A program made the translations under genes and the position numbers. A stretch of DNA of 64,000 bases. Source: Collibacillus ludicampi (GTDB lineage Bacteria > Bacillota > Bacilli > Tumebacillales > BOQE01). Numbering within the stretch: position 1 is the stretch's first letter; every line of letters begins with the position of its first letter. The stretch is taken from NCBI RefSeq assembly GCF_023705585.1, contig NZ_BOQE01000001.1, forward strand, positions 3,876,710 to 3,940,709, written 5' to 3'. Positions 50,707 through 60,637 of this stretch are shown in pieces. Below the pieces are notes generated by a model. It saw only the letters and a list, made by a program, of their open reading frames with translations, did no database searches and had not been told where the DNA came from.

Positions 50707-51654
50707 TTATTTTCCCCACACGAGCGCCATAGCTGCCCAAGTCATCCCTCCGCCGAAAGCTACAAGAACCACACGGTCTCCGGTTTTCAGTCGTCCTTCA
50801 TCCAACGCTTCCCTCAGCGCGATCGGTATGGTTGCAGAAGAAGTATTCCCGTATTTATGGATATTCACATACACCTGTTCTTCTTTCAAACCGGTACGAC
50901 GTCGAGCTTCCTCTATAATTCGTACGTTCGCCTGATGGGGCACTAACAGATTCACGTCCTGAGATTCCCATCCGGCCTTATTCATCACGCGCTTTGCTGC
51001 TTCTCCCATCGTCCGGGTAGCGAACTTAAACACTTCGCGCCCGTTCATCTCGATGGCAGCCGTATGTTCTCGTTTCAGCAGTTCTGCTCCCGAACCGTCT
51101 GCCCCCAGTTCGAAAGAGAGAATGCCAAACTCTTCGGGTACTCGTTCAATGACTGCTGCGCCCGCACCGTCACCAAAAAGAACGCACGTGTTGCGATCCG
51201 TATAGTCAGTGATGGTTGAAAGGGTTTCCGCACCGATGACTAAGACTTTTTGATAAGCGCCTGTCATAATGAATTGTGCGGCTACACTAACCCCATAAAC
51301 AAAACCGGAACATGTAGCTTCCAGGTCAAAACATGCGGCCTTGCTCGCACCGATCCGTTCTTGCACTAAACAAGCGGTAGGCGGAAATGTCAGATCGGGA
51401 GTTACAGACGCTACTATAATCATATCCAATTGTTCCGCAGCCACACCCGCGTCCAACAACGCACGTTCAGCCGCACGCGTAGCCAAGTCAGATGTGCGCT
51501 CTCCATCGGTGACGATTCTTCTTTCTCGAATCCCCGTCCGTGTCACAATCCATTCGTCGCTGGTATCCACCATCTTTTCCAAGTCGTGGTTCGTTAAACG
51601 TTTCTCCGGCAATGCCACTCCTATCCCTGTAATCCCTGCACGATACAGATTCAC
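50707..51654 (-). CDS. fabH: Beta-ketoacyl-ACP synthase III
   Basis: Condenses acyl-CoA primers with malonyl-ACP to start fatty acid synthesis; in organisms with a bkd complex the primers are branched acyl-CoAs. The triad is Cys115 (EATCSGF), His (VPHQANVRI) and Asn (YGNTSSAT). TDRNTCVLFGDGAGAAV is the family signature. GTG start after AAGGGGG. 315 residues. A FapR-type operator lies upstream. Confidence 0.94.
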   Translation of the reverse strand: MNLYRAGITGIGVALPEKRLTNHDLEKMVDTSDEWIVTRTGIRERRIVTDGERTSDLATRAAERALLDAGVAAEQLDMIIVASVTPDLTFPPTACLVQERIGASKAACFDLEATCSGFVYGVSVAAQFIMTGAYQKVLVIGAETLSTITDYTDRNTCVLFGDGAGAAVIERVPEEFGILSFELGADGSGAELLKREHTAAIEMNGREVFKFATRTMGEAAKRVMNKAGWESQDVNLLVPHQANVRIIEEARRRTGLKEEQVYVNIHKYGNTSSATIPIALREALDEGRLKTGDRVVLVAFGGGMTWAAMALVWGK

Positions 51655-51692
51655 GTTACCTATCCCCCTTGATTCATTCGTTGCTTGATTTC

Positions 51693-51698
51693 AGTATA
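51693..51698 (-). promoter_or_regulatory. -10 element of fabH
   Basis: TATACT on the minus strand, with the FapR-type dyad occupying the -35 region directly upstream. Confidence 0.55.
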
Positions 51699-51705
51699 CT
51701 ACATT

Positions 51706-51722
51706 TTAGTATCAGATACTAA
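51706..51722. promoter_or_regulatory. FapR operator upstream of fabH
   Basis: TTAGTATCAGATACTAA is a 17-base near-perfect dyad matching the FapR operator (TTAGTACC-N-GTACTAA type). It overlaps the -35 region of fabH, so FapR would repress until malonyl-CoA releases it. Confidence 0.85.
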
Positions 51723-51771
51723 TACTTATTAATAAAAAATGTCGCGCTTACATCTGGACTCTACCGTTAAG

Positions 51772-51803
51772 AAAAAGAAAGCCCGATGTGATCACGGGCT
51801 TTC
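51772..51803 (-). terminator. Intrinsic terminator overlapping the DsbA-like gene end
   Basis: GAAAGCCCG and CGGGCTTTC form a 9 bp stem whose loop contains the stop codon of the upstream gene, followed on the minus strand by TTTTTC. Confidence 0.85.
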
Positions 51804-52382
51804 GGTCTCCATTGACAACAAGCTCTTAACATCTTCATAACGAGGCAAGTCTTTAAAATGATGAACCTGTATCGTTCCGCCTTTTCCCTGAAAGGAAGGG
51901 ATCGTCCAGATCTTCTCTTTTGCAACATATTCATATTTCTGTAGAAGTGAACGCTTATATGTGCCCGATTCCTTTTTTTCATGAAAATCCTGCAGGTTCA
52001 GGTTCAAACCTGTCAGAATTTCGTCGATCACTTTGGGATCGGCTAGATCTTTGCCTTCTCCAAAACGTGCACGAAACGCCGCTTCATGATAAGCCCACTG
52101 TTTTTCGGGAGAGAGTTCCGCCACATAAAAGCCCGCTTCATGCGCTAATGTGGTATCTGTTTTTCTCATTGGGCGGTACGGAAGTTCGAGTTCGGCCATC
52201 ATCGTAGCCAAAGCCTCTTTCGCCGTTTCCTTGTAACCTTCGGGTTTGGCGGGAGGATCAGCATCTTCCGGCATGGTCCACGGGATATATTCGATCGTAA
52301 CGCCTTCACTCAAAAATCGTTTAATCATCGGGATTTCACTATAACAAAAAGGACAATTATAGTCATAAATGAATTTGAGCAC
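51792..52382 (-). CDS. DsbA/FrnE-like thioredoxin-fold protein
   Basis: A 196-residue DsbA-family protein with the active-site motif CPFC in YDYNCPFCYSEIP and an inserted helical domain; the cis-Pro loop is WTIPSFQ. There is no signal peptide, so it is cytosolic, like FrnE-type oxidoreductases or 2-hydroxychromene-2-carboxylate isomerase relatives. The GTG at 52382 follows GGAGGTG. Partner proteins unknown. Confidence 0.85.
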   Translation of the reverse strand: MLKFIYDYNCPFCYSEIPMIKRFLSEGVTIEYIPWTMPEDADPPAKPEGYKETAKEALATMMAELELPYRPMRKTDTTLAHEAGFYVAELSPEKQWAYHEAAFRARFGEGKDLADPKVIDEILTGLNLNLQDFHEKKESGTYKRSLLQKYEYVAKEKIWTIPSFQGKGGTIQVHHFKDLPRYEDVKSLLSMETESP

Positions 52383-52468
52383 GATTTCACCTCCAAGAAC
52401 CAGCATAACATTCCAGTCGTAAAAAGGACAACAAGTGAATAATGTAGAATGAAAGAGGGGGCCACATA

Positions 52469-53125
52469 ATGCACGATTTGCTTCAATTGCTTTCCGTTAT
52501 CCTTGTGGATATGATCCTATCCGGAGACAATGCCATCTTGATTGCCATGGCTACCTTCTCATTGCCACCGCATATGAGAAAGAGCGCCATATGGGTCGGT
52601 TTGGGACTGGCCATCATCATTCGAATCAGTTTGACAATCACCACTACATTTCTGTTACGAATTCCTTTTTTGCAAGCGATTGCAGGTTTTATACTATATA
52701 CCTTATCTCTTCGCCTCCTCATGGTTTCGAACGACAACACACAGTATGCAAAGGATCAATCCACATGGTTAGGTGCGGTTTGCACCATCGTATTTGCGGA
52801 TATCACCATGAGTCTTGACAATATATTGGCGGTCGCCGGGGTTTCAGAAGGCCATATGTTTTTTATTATCTTGGGCTTAATGTTCTCCATGCTATTTCTC
52901 GTCATATCGAGCCGCATCATCAGTTACATCATGGATCGTTTTCACAGTATCTTATGGATCGGAGCGGGGATCATAGCTTGGGCGTCTGGGAAAATGATTG
53001 CACATGACAGGGCGTTTCACCAGATCACCCATCCACACTCGATTCTTCTGCCATCTGTTGCCGTCATGATTCTACTTATCATGAACCTCAGAAATAATAG
53101 AAGGCCAATCAAACGGTTCCGTTAG
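52469..53125 (+). CDS. TerC-family integral membrane protein
   Basis: A seven-helix-type protein of 218 residues with the family signature VDMILSGDNAILIAMA and a second acidic motif, FADITMSLDNILAVAGV. Bacillus TerC paralogs export manganese during exoenzyme metalation; metal transport is therefore likely. GAGGGGGCC precedes the ATG. It is convergent with citA, with a long hairpin between them. Confidence 0.88.
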   Translation: MHDLLQLLSVILVDMILSGDNAILIAMATFSLPPHMRKSAIWVGLGLAIIIRISLTITTTFLLRIPFLQAIAGFILYTLSLRLLMVSNDNTQYAKDQSTWLGAVCTIVFADITMSLDNILAVAGVSEGHMFFIILGLMFSMLFLVISSRIISYIMDRFHSILWIGAGIIAWASGKMIAHDRAFHQITHPHSILLPSVAVMILLIMNLRNNRRPIKRFR

Positions 53126-53132
53126 AACTCAA

Positions 53133-53187
53133 GATGAAAAGCAAACTCCCTTGGCGGTGTAAGCAGCAAGGGAGTTTGCTTTTCATC
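53133..53187. terminator. Long perfect hairpin between terC and citA
   Basis: Twenty-one bases (53133-53153) are perfectly complementary to 53167-53187 around a 13-base loop. Either strand can fold it. T residues inside the 3' arm (TTTTC) allow termination in both directions. Confidence 0.75.
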
Positions 53188-53226
53188 CGAAACCTGGGGA
53201 GTATTTTTCTCAGAGTTTGGTCATCA

Positions 53227-54327
53227 TCATTTGGGCATTTGTCCAATATAGAGAGATTCTGGACGAATGATACGATTGTTGGCCGCTTGTTCCAAGATGT
53301 GAGCGCACCATCCGACCGTACGGCTGACTGCAAATGTAGGCGTGAATAACGTATCCGGCAAACCGACCGCCCTCATGACCGCAGCCGCATAAAATTCGAC
53401 GTTTGTATTTAATTTACGGCCCGGCTTATATTCTTCGAGCAGCTTGAGCGCTACCTTTTCCACATGTGTTGCGAGAGCAAACCATGGATCATCCGCGGAC
53501 AATTGGGAGGCAACGACTTGCAACGCTTCCGAACGGGGATCCCTCGTTTTATAGACACGATGGCCGAATCCCATAATGCGCTCGCCGTTTTCTAATGCTT
53601 TGCGCAACCAGGGTTCCGCGTTTTCAGGCGTACCGATCTGCTCCATCATTTCGATGACTCCGGACGGTGCACCGCCATGCAATGGTCCCTTGAGAGCACC
53701 GATCGCTGCCGTGACGGCTGAAATCAAATCGGAACGAGTGGAAGAAACAACGCGTCCGCTAAAAGTTGAAGCGTTCATCCCATGCTCTTGCGTAAGGATG
53801 AGATAAGCGTCCAAAGCACGTACATGTGCCTGGTTAGGTTCCGTACCTTTTAACATATATAAGTAGTTTGCCGTATGATCCAGGTCGGAACGAGGCTCCA
53901 CCGGTTCACGTCCTTCCAGTCGAGCTTGGCGGTAAGCGACAATTGTCGGAACCTTTGCCGTTAAGGAAATGACTTGATCCATGGTTGGCGGCCAATCATG
54001 TCCTGCGTTACCGAGCAAAGATACGCCTGTCCGCAATACGCTCATCATGTCCACATCGGACGGAATCAAGTCGATTGCTGCTTTCACATATGAAGGCAAT
54101 GTCCGATTCGCGACCAGTTGAGACTTTAACCTGTTCAGCTCTTCCCGATCCGGGAGATGACCATACCATAAAAGGTGAGCAACTTCTTCAAATGTTTTCT
54201 CGATGGCCAGGTCTCGTGCCCAGTGATTTCGATAGACGAGAAGACCATTGATACCATCCACTAAACTCAATTCCGTTTCTGCAACAACAATTCCTTCTAA
54301 TCCTATGGAAATCACTTGTTGACTCAT
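53227..54327 (-). CDS. citA: Citrate synthase, CitA-like
   Basis: Condenses acetyl-CoA with oxaloacetate. The 366 residues equal B. subtilis CitA in length. Catalytic blocks: LKGPLHGGAPSGV (His), MGFGHRVYKTRDPR (His) and NTNVEFYAAAVM with the catalytic Asp replaced in the family position by NVEF, VDFY-like. It is divergent from a LysR regulator, the citA-citR arrangement. A methylcitrate synthase role cannot be excluded, considering propionyl-CoA produced by the bkd pathway. Confidence 0.88.
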   Translation of the reverse strand: MSQQVISIGLEGIVVAETELSLVDGINGLLVYRNHWARDLAIEKTFEEVAHLLWYGHLPDREELNRLKSQLVANRTLPSYVKAAIDLIPSDVDMMSVLRTGVSLLGNAGHDWPPTMDQVISLTAKVPTIVAYRQARLEGREPVEPRSDLDHTANYLYMLKGTEPNQAHVRALDAYLILTQEHGMNASTFSGRVVSSTRSDLISAVTAAIGALKGPLHGGAPSGVIEMMEQIGTPENAEPWLRKALENGERIMGFGHRVYKTRDPRSEALQVVASQLSADDPWFALATHVEKVALKLLEEYKPGRKLNTNVEFYAAAVMRAVGLPDTLFTPTFAVSRTVGWCAHILEQAANNRIIRPESLYIGQMPK

Positions 54328-54404
54328 TAAAACTACCCCCTTTTTCTAATTTTCAGTATATCGTAACATTTATTAAAAGGATAATTGAGATTAGTAGAGT
54401 ATTT

Positions 54405-54421
54405 GATTATAAAATATAATC
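54405..54421. promoter_or_regulatory. Palindrome upstream of citR, candidate LysR box
   Basis: GATTATA-AAA-TATAATC is a perfect 7-3-7 dyad 16 bases before the citR start and 78 bases before citA. It contains the T-N11-A pattern of LysR-type sites and is placed for autoregulation. Confidence 0.55.
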
Positions 54422-54437
54422 GATCACGAGGTTGAAT

Positions 54438-55319
54438 ATGGATACGAAACTTTTGCGTACATTTGTCGTCATGGCAAAAGAACTGAATTTTCACCGAACA
54501 GCCGAACGATTGTTTCTGGCACAACCCACTGTCAGCGTCCACATTCGACAACTTGAAGAATACGTAGGTTATCCCCTGTTCGAACGCACAGGACGGAAAG
54601 TTCGCTTAACTGCTGCTGGAGAACGGTTTCTTATTCATGCCAACCGTATCCTGGAAGCGCACGATGATGCTCTTTCTGACATGACGCGTTGGAAAATGGG
54701 GTTTGATGACCGGCTAGATCTGCTGATTTCTCCTCTTTGCGCGGAGATTTTACTCCCGGCTATTTGGAAGCAATTTACTTCGATGTATCCGAATGTAGAA
54801 GTGAGAATTTATACGACATTGTCACAATCCGTCGGCCCTGGAATCGCTGCAGGACGCTCACACCTCGGTATTTCTCTTGTACCTTCCAAACATCCTGAAA
54901 CGGTCACTTGCAAATTATATAATGATCCTGTCGTTTTCATCGCTCCCGGAACGGTGAATCCTGATCGTGCGAATTTCCGTGAACTTCTGTTGGAGCATCC
55001 GTTACTGACAAAAAACCATCCCGATTACTGGGAAGATATCTTGTATCAATTGCATGATCTTCAAATTCCAATCCGTCCTATGACCGTAAGTCAGGTACAC
55101 ATCACACGCAAGCTGATCATAAATGGTCTCGGCGTTTCTTTTTTACCTTTGTCGGCGGTGGAGGAAGAATTGATGAACGGAAAACTGGTCAGGATCGCGA
55201 CGCCGGACCTGCATCTACCGAGAGCAGCCACGTATGTAATTACTCCGAGAAACAAAGAGCTGCCGCGCTCCGCGAAAAATTTCCTCGTCCTGCTTAATGA
55301 GTTGCTGGACCGTCGATGA
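54438..55319 (+). CDS. citR: LysR-family regulator, CitR-like
   Basis: A 293-residue LysR regulator: N-terminal winged helix (LRTFVVMAKELNFHRTAERL, then QPTVSVHIRQLEE) and a type-2 periplasmic-binding-like effector domain. The ATG at 54438 follows GAGGTTG. Position opposite citA matches B. subtilis citR, a repressor of citA. The effector is unknown. Confidence 0.85.
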   Translation: MDTKLLRTFVVMAKELNFHRTAERLFLAQPTVSVHIRQLEEYVGYPLFERTGRKVRLTAAGERFLIHANRILEAHDDALSDMTRWKMGFDDRLDLLISPLCAEILLPAIWKQFTSMYPNVEVRIYTTLSQSVGPGIAAGRSHLGISLVPSKHPETVTCKLYNDPVVFIAPGTVNPDRANFRELLLEHPLLTKNHPDYWEDILYQLHDLQIPIRPMTVSQVHITRKLIINGLGVSFLPLSAVEEELMNGKLVRIATPDLHLPRAATYVITPRNKELPRSAKNFLVLLNELLDRR

Positions 55320-55480
55320 CGGATATTCTCCCAGTCTGCCGCACATAATGAATCTTGTGTTCAACATCATGCGGGATTTTACAATGAAACGGAGGATCGT
55401 TGACAGATGTCCAGAATCGTTCGCTGTGAAGCAATCACTCCGACGCATACGCCTGTACAGGGCAGTCATGAACTTTTCCG
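55320..55480. other. Gap between citR and the epimerase pseudogene
   Basis: No gene or obvious terminator is visible in these 161 bases. The codon-like plus-strand continuation is antisense to the epimerase and unsupported. Confidence 0.4.
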
Positions 55481-56381
55481 TTACGCTCTCTTCGCTAACA
55501 AATCGCGAATCGCTTTTTCCAATGAATCATGTTGAAATGTATAACCCAATGCTCTTAATTTTTCAGGCAAAACTTTTTGCCCTTTTAGAACGATCTCCGA
55601 CATTTCACCCAATAGCAGACGAAGGAGCGATTCAGGAACGGGGAGCCAATGGGGGCGACGCATGGTTTTTGCGATCATTCGGCCAAACTCATCCATCCTT
55701 ACAGGTTGAGGAGCAGTCAGATTCATCGGTCCGTCAATCCTTTCATCCGCTATACACCGTTCCAAGACGCACGCCACATCATCGATATGAATCCAGGAAA
55801 TCCATTGTGTTCCATCCCCAACACGTCCACCCAAGAAAAAGTGATACGGCGCGATCATCCGCGGAAAAGCTCCTCCATCTCTCCCCAGCACAACCCCTAG
55901 TCGTGCTAATACCACACGGGTCACATCACTTGCTCGTTTAGCCGCGTTTTCCCATTCTCTCGTCACCGTTGCCAAGAATCCTTCCCCTGCTTCCGCTTCT
56001 TCCGTATAAGTAGCCGACCGTGAAGATCCGTAATAGCCGATGGCAGATGCATTGACAAAAACACTGGGTTTCATGGGTACCTTTATAATGGCGGAAAATC
56101 GCTTGTGTCAGATCCACCCTTGAATGCAGGATCTTTTTCTTTCGGGCATCGGTCCATCTCCCGGACTGAATCGATTCACCTGCCAGGTTAACTATCGCAT
56201 ATGGGCTGTTTATGTCGGCCAAGATCTGGGCGATCTCTGATGGACGATAGACAAAACAGCGACCGTAATCGACATGCTGATCTTTGCGAGATGCGATCCA
56301 TACGTCGTACCCGGATTCATGCAAATGACGGGATACATGGCTTCCTATAAATCCAGTTCCGCCGAACAAAATCACTTTCAT
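55481..56381 (-). pseudogene. TIGR01777-family NAD-dependent epimerase, broken by a frameshift
   Basis: The N-terminal half (start 56381, MKVILFGGTGFIGSHVSRHL, NLAGESIQSGRW) runs in one frame to about 56075. The rest (FVNASAIGYYGSSRSATYTEE, ISWIHIDDVA, NLTAPQPVRM, DUF1731-like C-terminus) is in another. Joining them gives about 300 residues, the normal length of this SDR/epimerase family (B. subtilis YfhF). The shift lies near TATAAAGGTACCC (about 56075-56090) and needs removal of one base. It may be a real inactivation or a sequencing error. It follows hutI on the same strand. Confidence 0.82.
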
Positions 56382-56458
56382 GTGCGACACCTGCCTTTTA
56401 AATCCTCTTACCTCCAGCCTAACACTCGTTTTACCGAGGAGCAAGCGGCGCCCTCCAT

Positions 56459-57742
56459 TCAGCCAACAAGTTTGCCCTCTGAGACTACGACTTTTCCCTT
56501 CTTAATCACCGTATCGACGTGATTGATGCCAAAGTGATACGGAAGATAAGCTAGATTGGAAGCGTTATAGATGACGAGATCTGCCTGTTTTCCTGTCTCC
56601 AAACTGCCAACAACGTCCCCCCTCCCGATCGCATATGCGGCATTAATCGTCATCGCTGTGATCACTTCTTCCGGCGTCATTCCTAAATTCAAACATCCGA
56701 GAGTCATCACGAACTGTAATGACTCCGTGGGCGAACTCCCTGGATTGTAATCGGTCGATAACGCGACGGGCAAACCCATTTCGATCATCTTGCGGGCGCG
56801 GGCGTGGTTGTTCGCTCGCAAATTGAAAGAAGTTGCGGGAAGACACACGGCGATTACACCTGCACGTTTCATCGCATCCAACCCTTCATCGGTCGCCGCC
56901 AGCAAGTGTTCGGCGGAAATACACCCTAATTCGCCCGCAAGTTGTGCGCCTCCCAATGGCTCAATTTCATCCGCATGAATCTTGATCCCAAACCCCATTT
57001 CTTTGGCCGCCGACAAAATCTTTCTCGCTTCCTGTACCGTAAATTCGCCCTGTTCACAAAACACGTCACAAAACTCGGCGAGACCCTGCCGCTTCACTTC
57101 CGGAAGCATCTCCTCTACGATCAAATCTACGTATTCTGAAGAACGTCCCTTATATTCCGGAGGAACCGCATGAGCTCCCATAAACGTTGACACGATTTCG
57201 ACAGGATGATGTTCATTGAGACGTTTCGCGACACGAAGTTGCTTCAATTCGTTTTCCAGATTCAGTCCGTATCCGCTTTTCGCTTCGACCGTTGTAGCCC
57301 CAAACAACAACATCAGATCAAGGCTTTTCCGTGCTTTTTCATAAAGCTCGTCTTCCGTGGCATTGCGTGTAGCTCGAACCGTACTGAGGATTCCTCCTCC
57401 CATTGCAAGGATTTCGAGATAGGAAACTCCTTTCAATTTCAATTCCAGTTCATGTTCGCGGGAACCGGCATGAACCAGATGGGTATGCGGATCGATGAGA
57501 CCGGGAGTCACAAGTCGCCCTTGTGCGTTCAATTCTTCACGAACTGATAGACCTGAGATTTTTCTGCGTACGTCTTTTTCCTCACCAGCGGCGATTATTC
57601 GTCCATTCGCAATAGCGACAGCACCATTTTCAACCATTGAAATTTCCGACATTTCATGGCCTTTGCGTGGACCTTTTTTCCCCTGCATCGTGACCAGTTG
57701 ACCGATATGATAAACCAGCAAATCAATCTGATTCGCTTGCAT
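56459..57742 (-). CDS. hutI: Imidazolonepropionase
   Basis: Metal-dependent amidohydrolase converting 4-imidazolone-5-propanoate to N-formimidoyl-L-glutamate. Metal and substrate motifs: VTPGLIDPHTHLVHAGSRE, THAVP-type MGAHAVPPEYKGR, IHADEIEPLGGA, SAEHLLA and LSTDYNPGSSPTESL. The ATG at 57742 follows GGGGAGG. 427 residues. Third enzyme gene of the hut cluster. Confidence 0.95.
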   Translation of the reverse strand: MQANQIDLLVYHIGQLVTMQGKKGPRKGHEMSEISMVENGAVAIANGRIIAAGEEKDVRRKISGLSVREELNAQGRLVTPGLIDPHTHLVHAGSREHELELKLKGVSYLEILAMGGGILSTVRATRNATEDELYEKARKSLDLMLLFGATTVEAKSGYGLNLENELKQLRVAKRLNEHHPVEIVSTFMGAHAVPPEYKGRSSEYVDLIVEEMLPEVKRQGLAEFCDVFCEQGEFTVQEARKILSAAKEMGFGIKIHADEIEPLGGAQLAGELGCISAEHLLAATDEGLDAMKRAGVIAVCLPATSFNLRANNHARARKMIEMGLPVALSTDYNPGSSPTESLQFVMTLGCLNLGMTPEEVITAMTINAAYAIGRGDVVGSLETGKQADLVIYNASNLAYLPYHFGINHVDTVIKKGKVVVSEGKLVG

Positions 57743-57819
57743 ATGAACCTCCCCGTAACGTCTGGCGGCCTGACACATCTAAGGCCGCTCAGATGGAATG
57801 AGTTACTATATGGACAGAA

Positions 57820-59484
57820 TTAGATATCGAGCATCGGTACGCGTACACCTTTTTCTTTCGCCGTTTGTATCGCAAGATCATACCCTGCATCCACGTGTCG
57901 AATGACTCCCATACCCGGATCTGTAGTAAGCACGCGGGAAAGACGTTCTTCCGCTTCTTTTGTCCCGTCAGCAACGACTACCATACCGGCATGCAGAGAG
58001 TATCCCATGCCGACACCACCCCCGTGGTGAACTGAAATCCATGTAGCCCCTGCCGCTGTGTTGATGAGAGCATTAAGGATCGCCCAGTCGGCCACCACAT
58101 CGCTTCCATCCTTCATCGCTTCCGTCTCGCGGTTGGGAGATGCCACGGAACCGCAATCCAAATGGTCGCGTCCAATGACGATCGGCGCGGAAATTTCACC
58201 TCTTCGCACAAGCTCATTGATGGCTAAGCCCATTTTCACGCGCTCACCGTACCCAAGCCAGCAAATGCGTGCAGGCAATCCCTGAAACGCAACTTTTTCT
58301 CTCGCCATCGTTATCCAGCGGCGGAGATGTTCATTCTCGGGGAATAGTTCCAAAACCAGTTCATCCGTTCTATAAATATCCTTCGGATCACCAGATAATG
58401 CCGCCCAGCGGAACGGCCCTTTTCCTTCACAGAAGAGGGGGCGAATATAAGCAGGAACAAACCCCGGAAATTTGAAAGCATCTTTCACGCCTTCGTCAAA
58501 AGCGACCTGACGTATATTGTTTCCATAATCGAATACGACCGCACCCATTTTCTGCAGATCCAGCATCGCCTGAACATGAACGGCCATCGAATGTTTGGCC
58601 AAACGCACGTATTCTTGTGGGTTTGATTCACGCAACTTAGCTGCTTCTTCAAGAGAATAGCCCGAGGGAATATAACCGTTCAACGGATCATGTGCTGACG
58701 TTTGATCTGTGACGAAATGGGGAACGACTCCTCGTTTAACAAATTCCGGGTAAATCTCTGCCGCATTGCCGACGAGCCCAATGGAAAGCGGTTTGCCTTG
58801 TTTTTGGGCTTCCCTTGCCAACTGGAGCGCTTCGTCAAGATCATTGACCATCACATCGAGATAACGCGTATCGATGCGTCGTTGAATCCGCTTCGGATCC
58901 ACCTCAACGCAAATGACTACGCCCTCGTTCATCGTCACAGCAAGCGGTTGAGCCCCACCCATTCCGCCAAGCCCCGCCGTCAATGTCAACGTCCCTTTTA
59001 ATGTGCCCCCCGCGTGTTGACGGGCAGCCTCAGCGAACGTCTCATACGTACCTTGCAAAATCCCTTGGGTACCGATGTAAATCCAACTGCCAGCCGTCAT
59101 TTGACCGAACATCATCAAGCCGTTCTTTTCTAATTCACGGAAGGTTTCCCAGTTCGCATATGCGGGTACAATCACGGAGTTAGAGAGTAAGACGCGCGGT
59201 GCAAACGCATGCGTTTTAAAAATTCCGACCGGTTTTCCCGATTGAATCAACAACGTTTCATCCGCTTCCAAATGTGTTAAACATTCGACAATCTTATCAA
59301 AACATTGCCAGTTCCTTGCGGCTTTTCCTATCCCCCCGTAGACCACGAGATCTTCGGGACGTTCCGCTACTTCCGGATCCAGGTTATTCATTAACATGCG
59401 AAGTGCAGCTTCTTGTTGCCATCCTTTTGCTGTCAATTTCGTACCGCGCGGAGCACGGATCGTACGCTTGGCTTGAACGGTCAT
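57820..59484 (-). CDS. hutU: Urocanate hydratase
   Basis: NAD-dependent hydration of urocanate to imidazolonepropionate. 554 residues, with [19 protein letters not shown] near the N-terminus, [17 protein letters not shown], the catalytic-Cys region [15 protein letters not shown] and [23 protein letters not shown] precedes the ATG. It lies between hutG and hutI. Confidence 0.96.
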   Translation of the reverse strand: MTVQAKRTIRAPRGTKLTAKGWQQEAALRMLMNNLDPEVAERPEDLVVYGGIGKAARNWQCFDKIVECLTHLEADETLLIQSGKPVGIFKTHAFAPRVLLSNSVIVPAYANWETFRELEKNGLMMFGQMTAGSWIYIGTQGILQGTYETFAEAARQHAGGTLKGTLTLTAGLGGMGGAQPLAVTMNEGVVICVEVDPKRIQRRIDTRYLDVMVNDLDEALQLAREAQKQGKPLSIGLVGNAAEIYPEFVKRGVVPHFVTDQTSAHDPLNGYIPSGYSLEEAAKLRESNPQEYVRLAKHSMAVHVQAMLDLQKMGAVVFDYGNNIRQVAFDEGVKDAFKFPGFVPAYIRPLFCEGKGPFRWAALSGDPKDIYRTDELVLELFPENEHLRRWITMAREKVAFQGLPARICWLGYGERVKMGLAINELVRRGEISAPIVIGRDHLDCGSVASPNRETEAMKDGSDVVADWAILNALINTAAGATWISVHHGGGVGMGYSLHAGMVVVADGTKEAEERLSRVLTTDPGMGVIRHVDAGYDLAIQTAKEKGVRVPMLDI

Positions 59485-59599
59485 TGTTCTACTCTCCTTT
59501 TGCTGTCTTTATGATGAAGATAAAATTGTGAAACCAGCCGACCGGCCGTATTCAACTTAACCCTGTTGCTTTTTGATTCATTAGCAACATGCATACGGA

Positions 59600-60574
59600 T
59601 TACTGTTTGCCGCGTTTCATAATTCCCGTAAGGAAGGTTAAAATCACATGGAGCCCCATACGGACAGTTGCCTTGCGAGGATCCTGCAAAGGATCGATAC
59701 AGACGATATCGAATCCCTTTACTTTCGGGTGTTGCCCCAATCTGAATACGGCTTCTAACAGTTGCCAGGAAGTCATTCCGGACGGCACCATTGCAGGTAC
59801 GCCAGGAGCGTATGCTTGATCGAGAACATCCATATCGACCGTCACATAGATCGCTTCCGTCCCCTTATCAGCAACTTCCAGCGCCTGATCGATAATCGAA
59901 TGGATCCCCTCCAGCGCCACCTGTCTTGCTGTGAATTGAGTGATTCCCTGGGCGGCTGCATACTCCCGATACGGCTTGGAATTTGCGAAACTGTGAATCC
60001 CGACTTGTGCGATTTGGCACCCTTCCACAGTTCCCGATTCGATCAAGCCGCGGATGGGCGTACCATTCGTCGGCCCTCCGTCTTCCAAATTTCTGACATC
60101 CATATGCGAATCAATTTGTACGATTCCGACTTTTCCACCAAAACGTTTCTTAAACGCTTTTACAGAAGGGCAGGTAATCGAATGATCTCCTCCTACGATC
60201 AACGGAAAAATTTCAGGTAACGTTTGATATAGATGGGTTAATCCCTGTTCGATATTGATGTGACACTTGTACAAATCCGTTACATGCATCTGAATATCTC
60301 CCATATCCCGAGCATGCAACTCTTGCAGATCCACATCATGATCGATGTTATATGTGGTAACCGTTGTGAACAATTCACGCATTGCATTTGGCGTCATGGA
60401 CGCGGCTGACACGCTAATCGATGTTTTCGAAAGGGGGATACCGATAAATCCGATACCAACCGCTTCTTCTCCATCCCACGGAAGCAGCCATTGAGCGACT
60501 TTGGTTTCGAACCGATCACGCCAATTGGAGCGGCGTATGATTTCCGGTGGATTGAGAAACTCGATTTTTTTCAA
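59600..60574 (-). CDS. hutG: Formimidoylglutamase (arginase family)
   Basis: Mn-dependent ureohydrolase-fold enzyme that splits N-formimidoylglutamate into glutamate and formamide. Metal-binding motifs are VGGDHSIT, IDSHMDVR (Ser instead of the usual Ala in DAHxD) and VDMDVLDQAYAPG. The TTG at 60574 is nine bases after AAGGAG. 324 residues. Arginase or agmatinase activity is less likely because of the hut context. Confidence 0.9.
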   Translation of the reverse strand: MKKIEFLNPPEIIRRSNWRDRFETKVAQWLLPWDGEEAVGIGFIGIPLSKTSISVSAASMTPNAMRELFTTVTTYNIDHDVDLQELHARDMGDIQMHVTDLYKCHINIEQGLTHLYQTLPEIFPLIVGGDHSITCPSVKAFKKRFGGKVGIVQIDSHMDVRNLEDGGPTNGTPIRGLIESGTVEGCQIAQVGIHSFANSKPYREYAAAQGITQFTARQVALEGIHSIIDQALEVADKGTEAIYVTVDMDVLDQAYAPGVPAMVPSGMTSWQLLEAVFRLGQHPKVKGFDIVCIDPLQDPRKATVRMGLHVILTFLTGIMKRGKQ

Positions 60575-60637
60575 GTGAAAACACTCCTTCAGGTATGAGA
60601 CTCACTCAAACTCAAAAGTCGATGATTAAACATTCAC

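Noticed and set aside
54387-54399. GAG-AT-TAG-TA-GAG in the citR leader as a TRAP site
   Set aside because: Only three triplets and no link to tryptophan; likely chance.
55297-55941. A 214-codon plus-strand open frame
   Set aside because: It runs antisense to the conserved epimerase and has no ribosome site or recognisable protein features.
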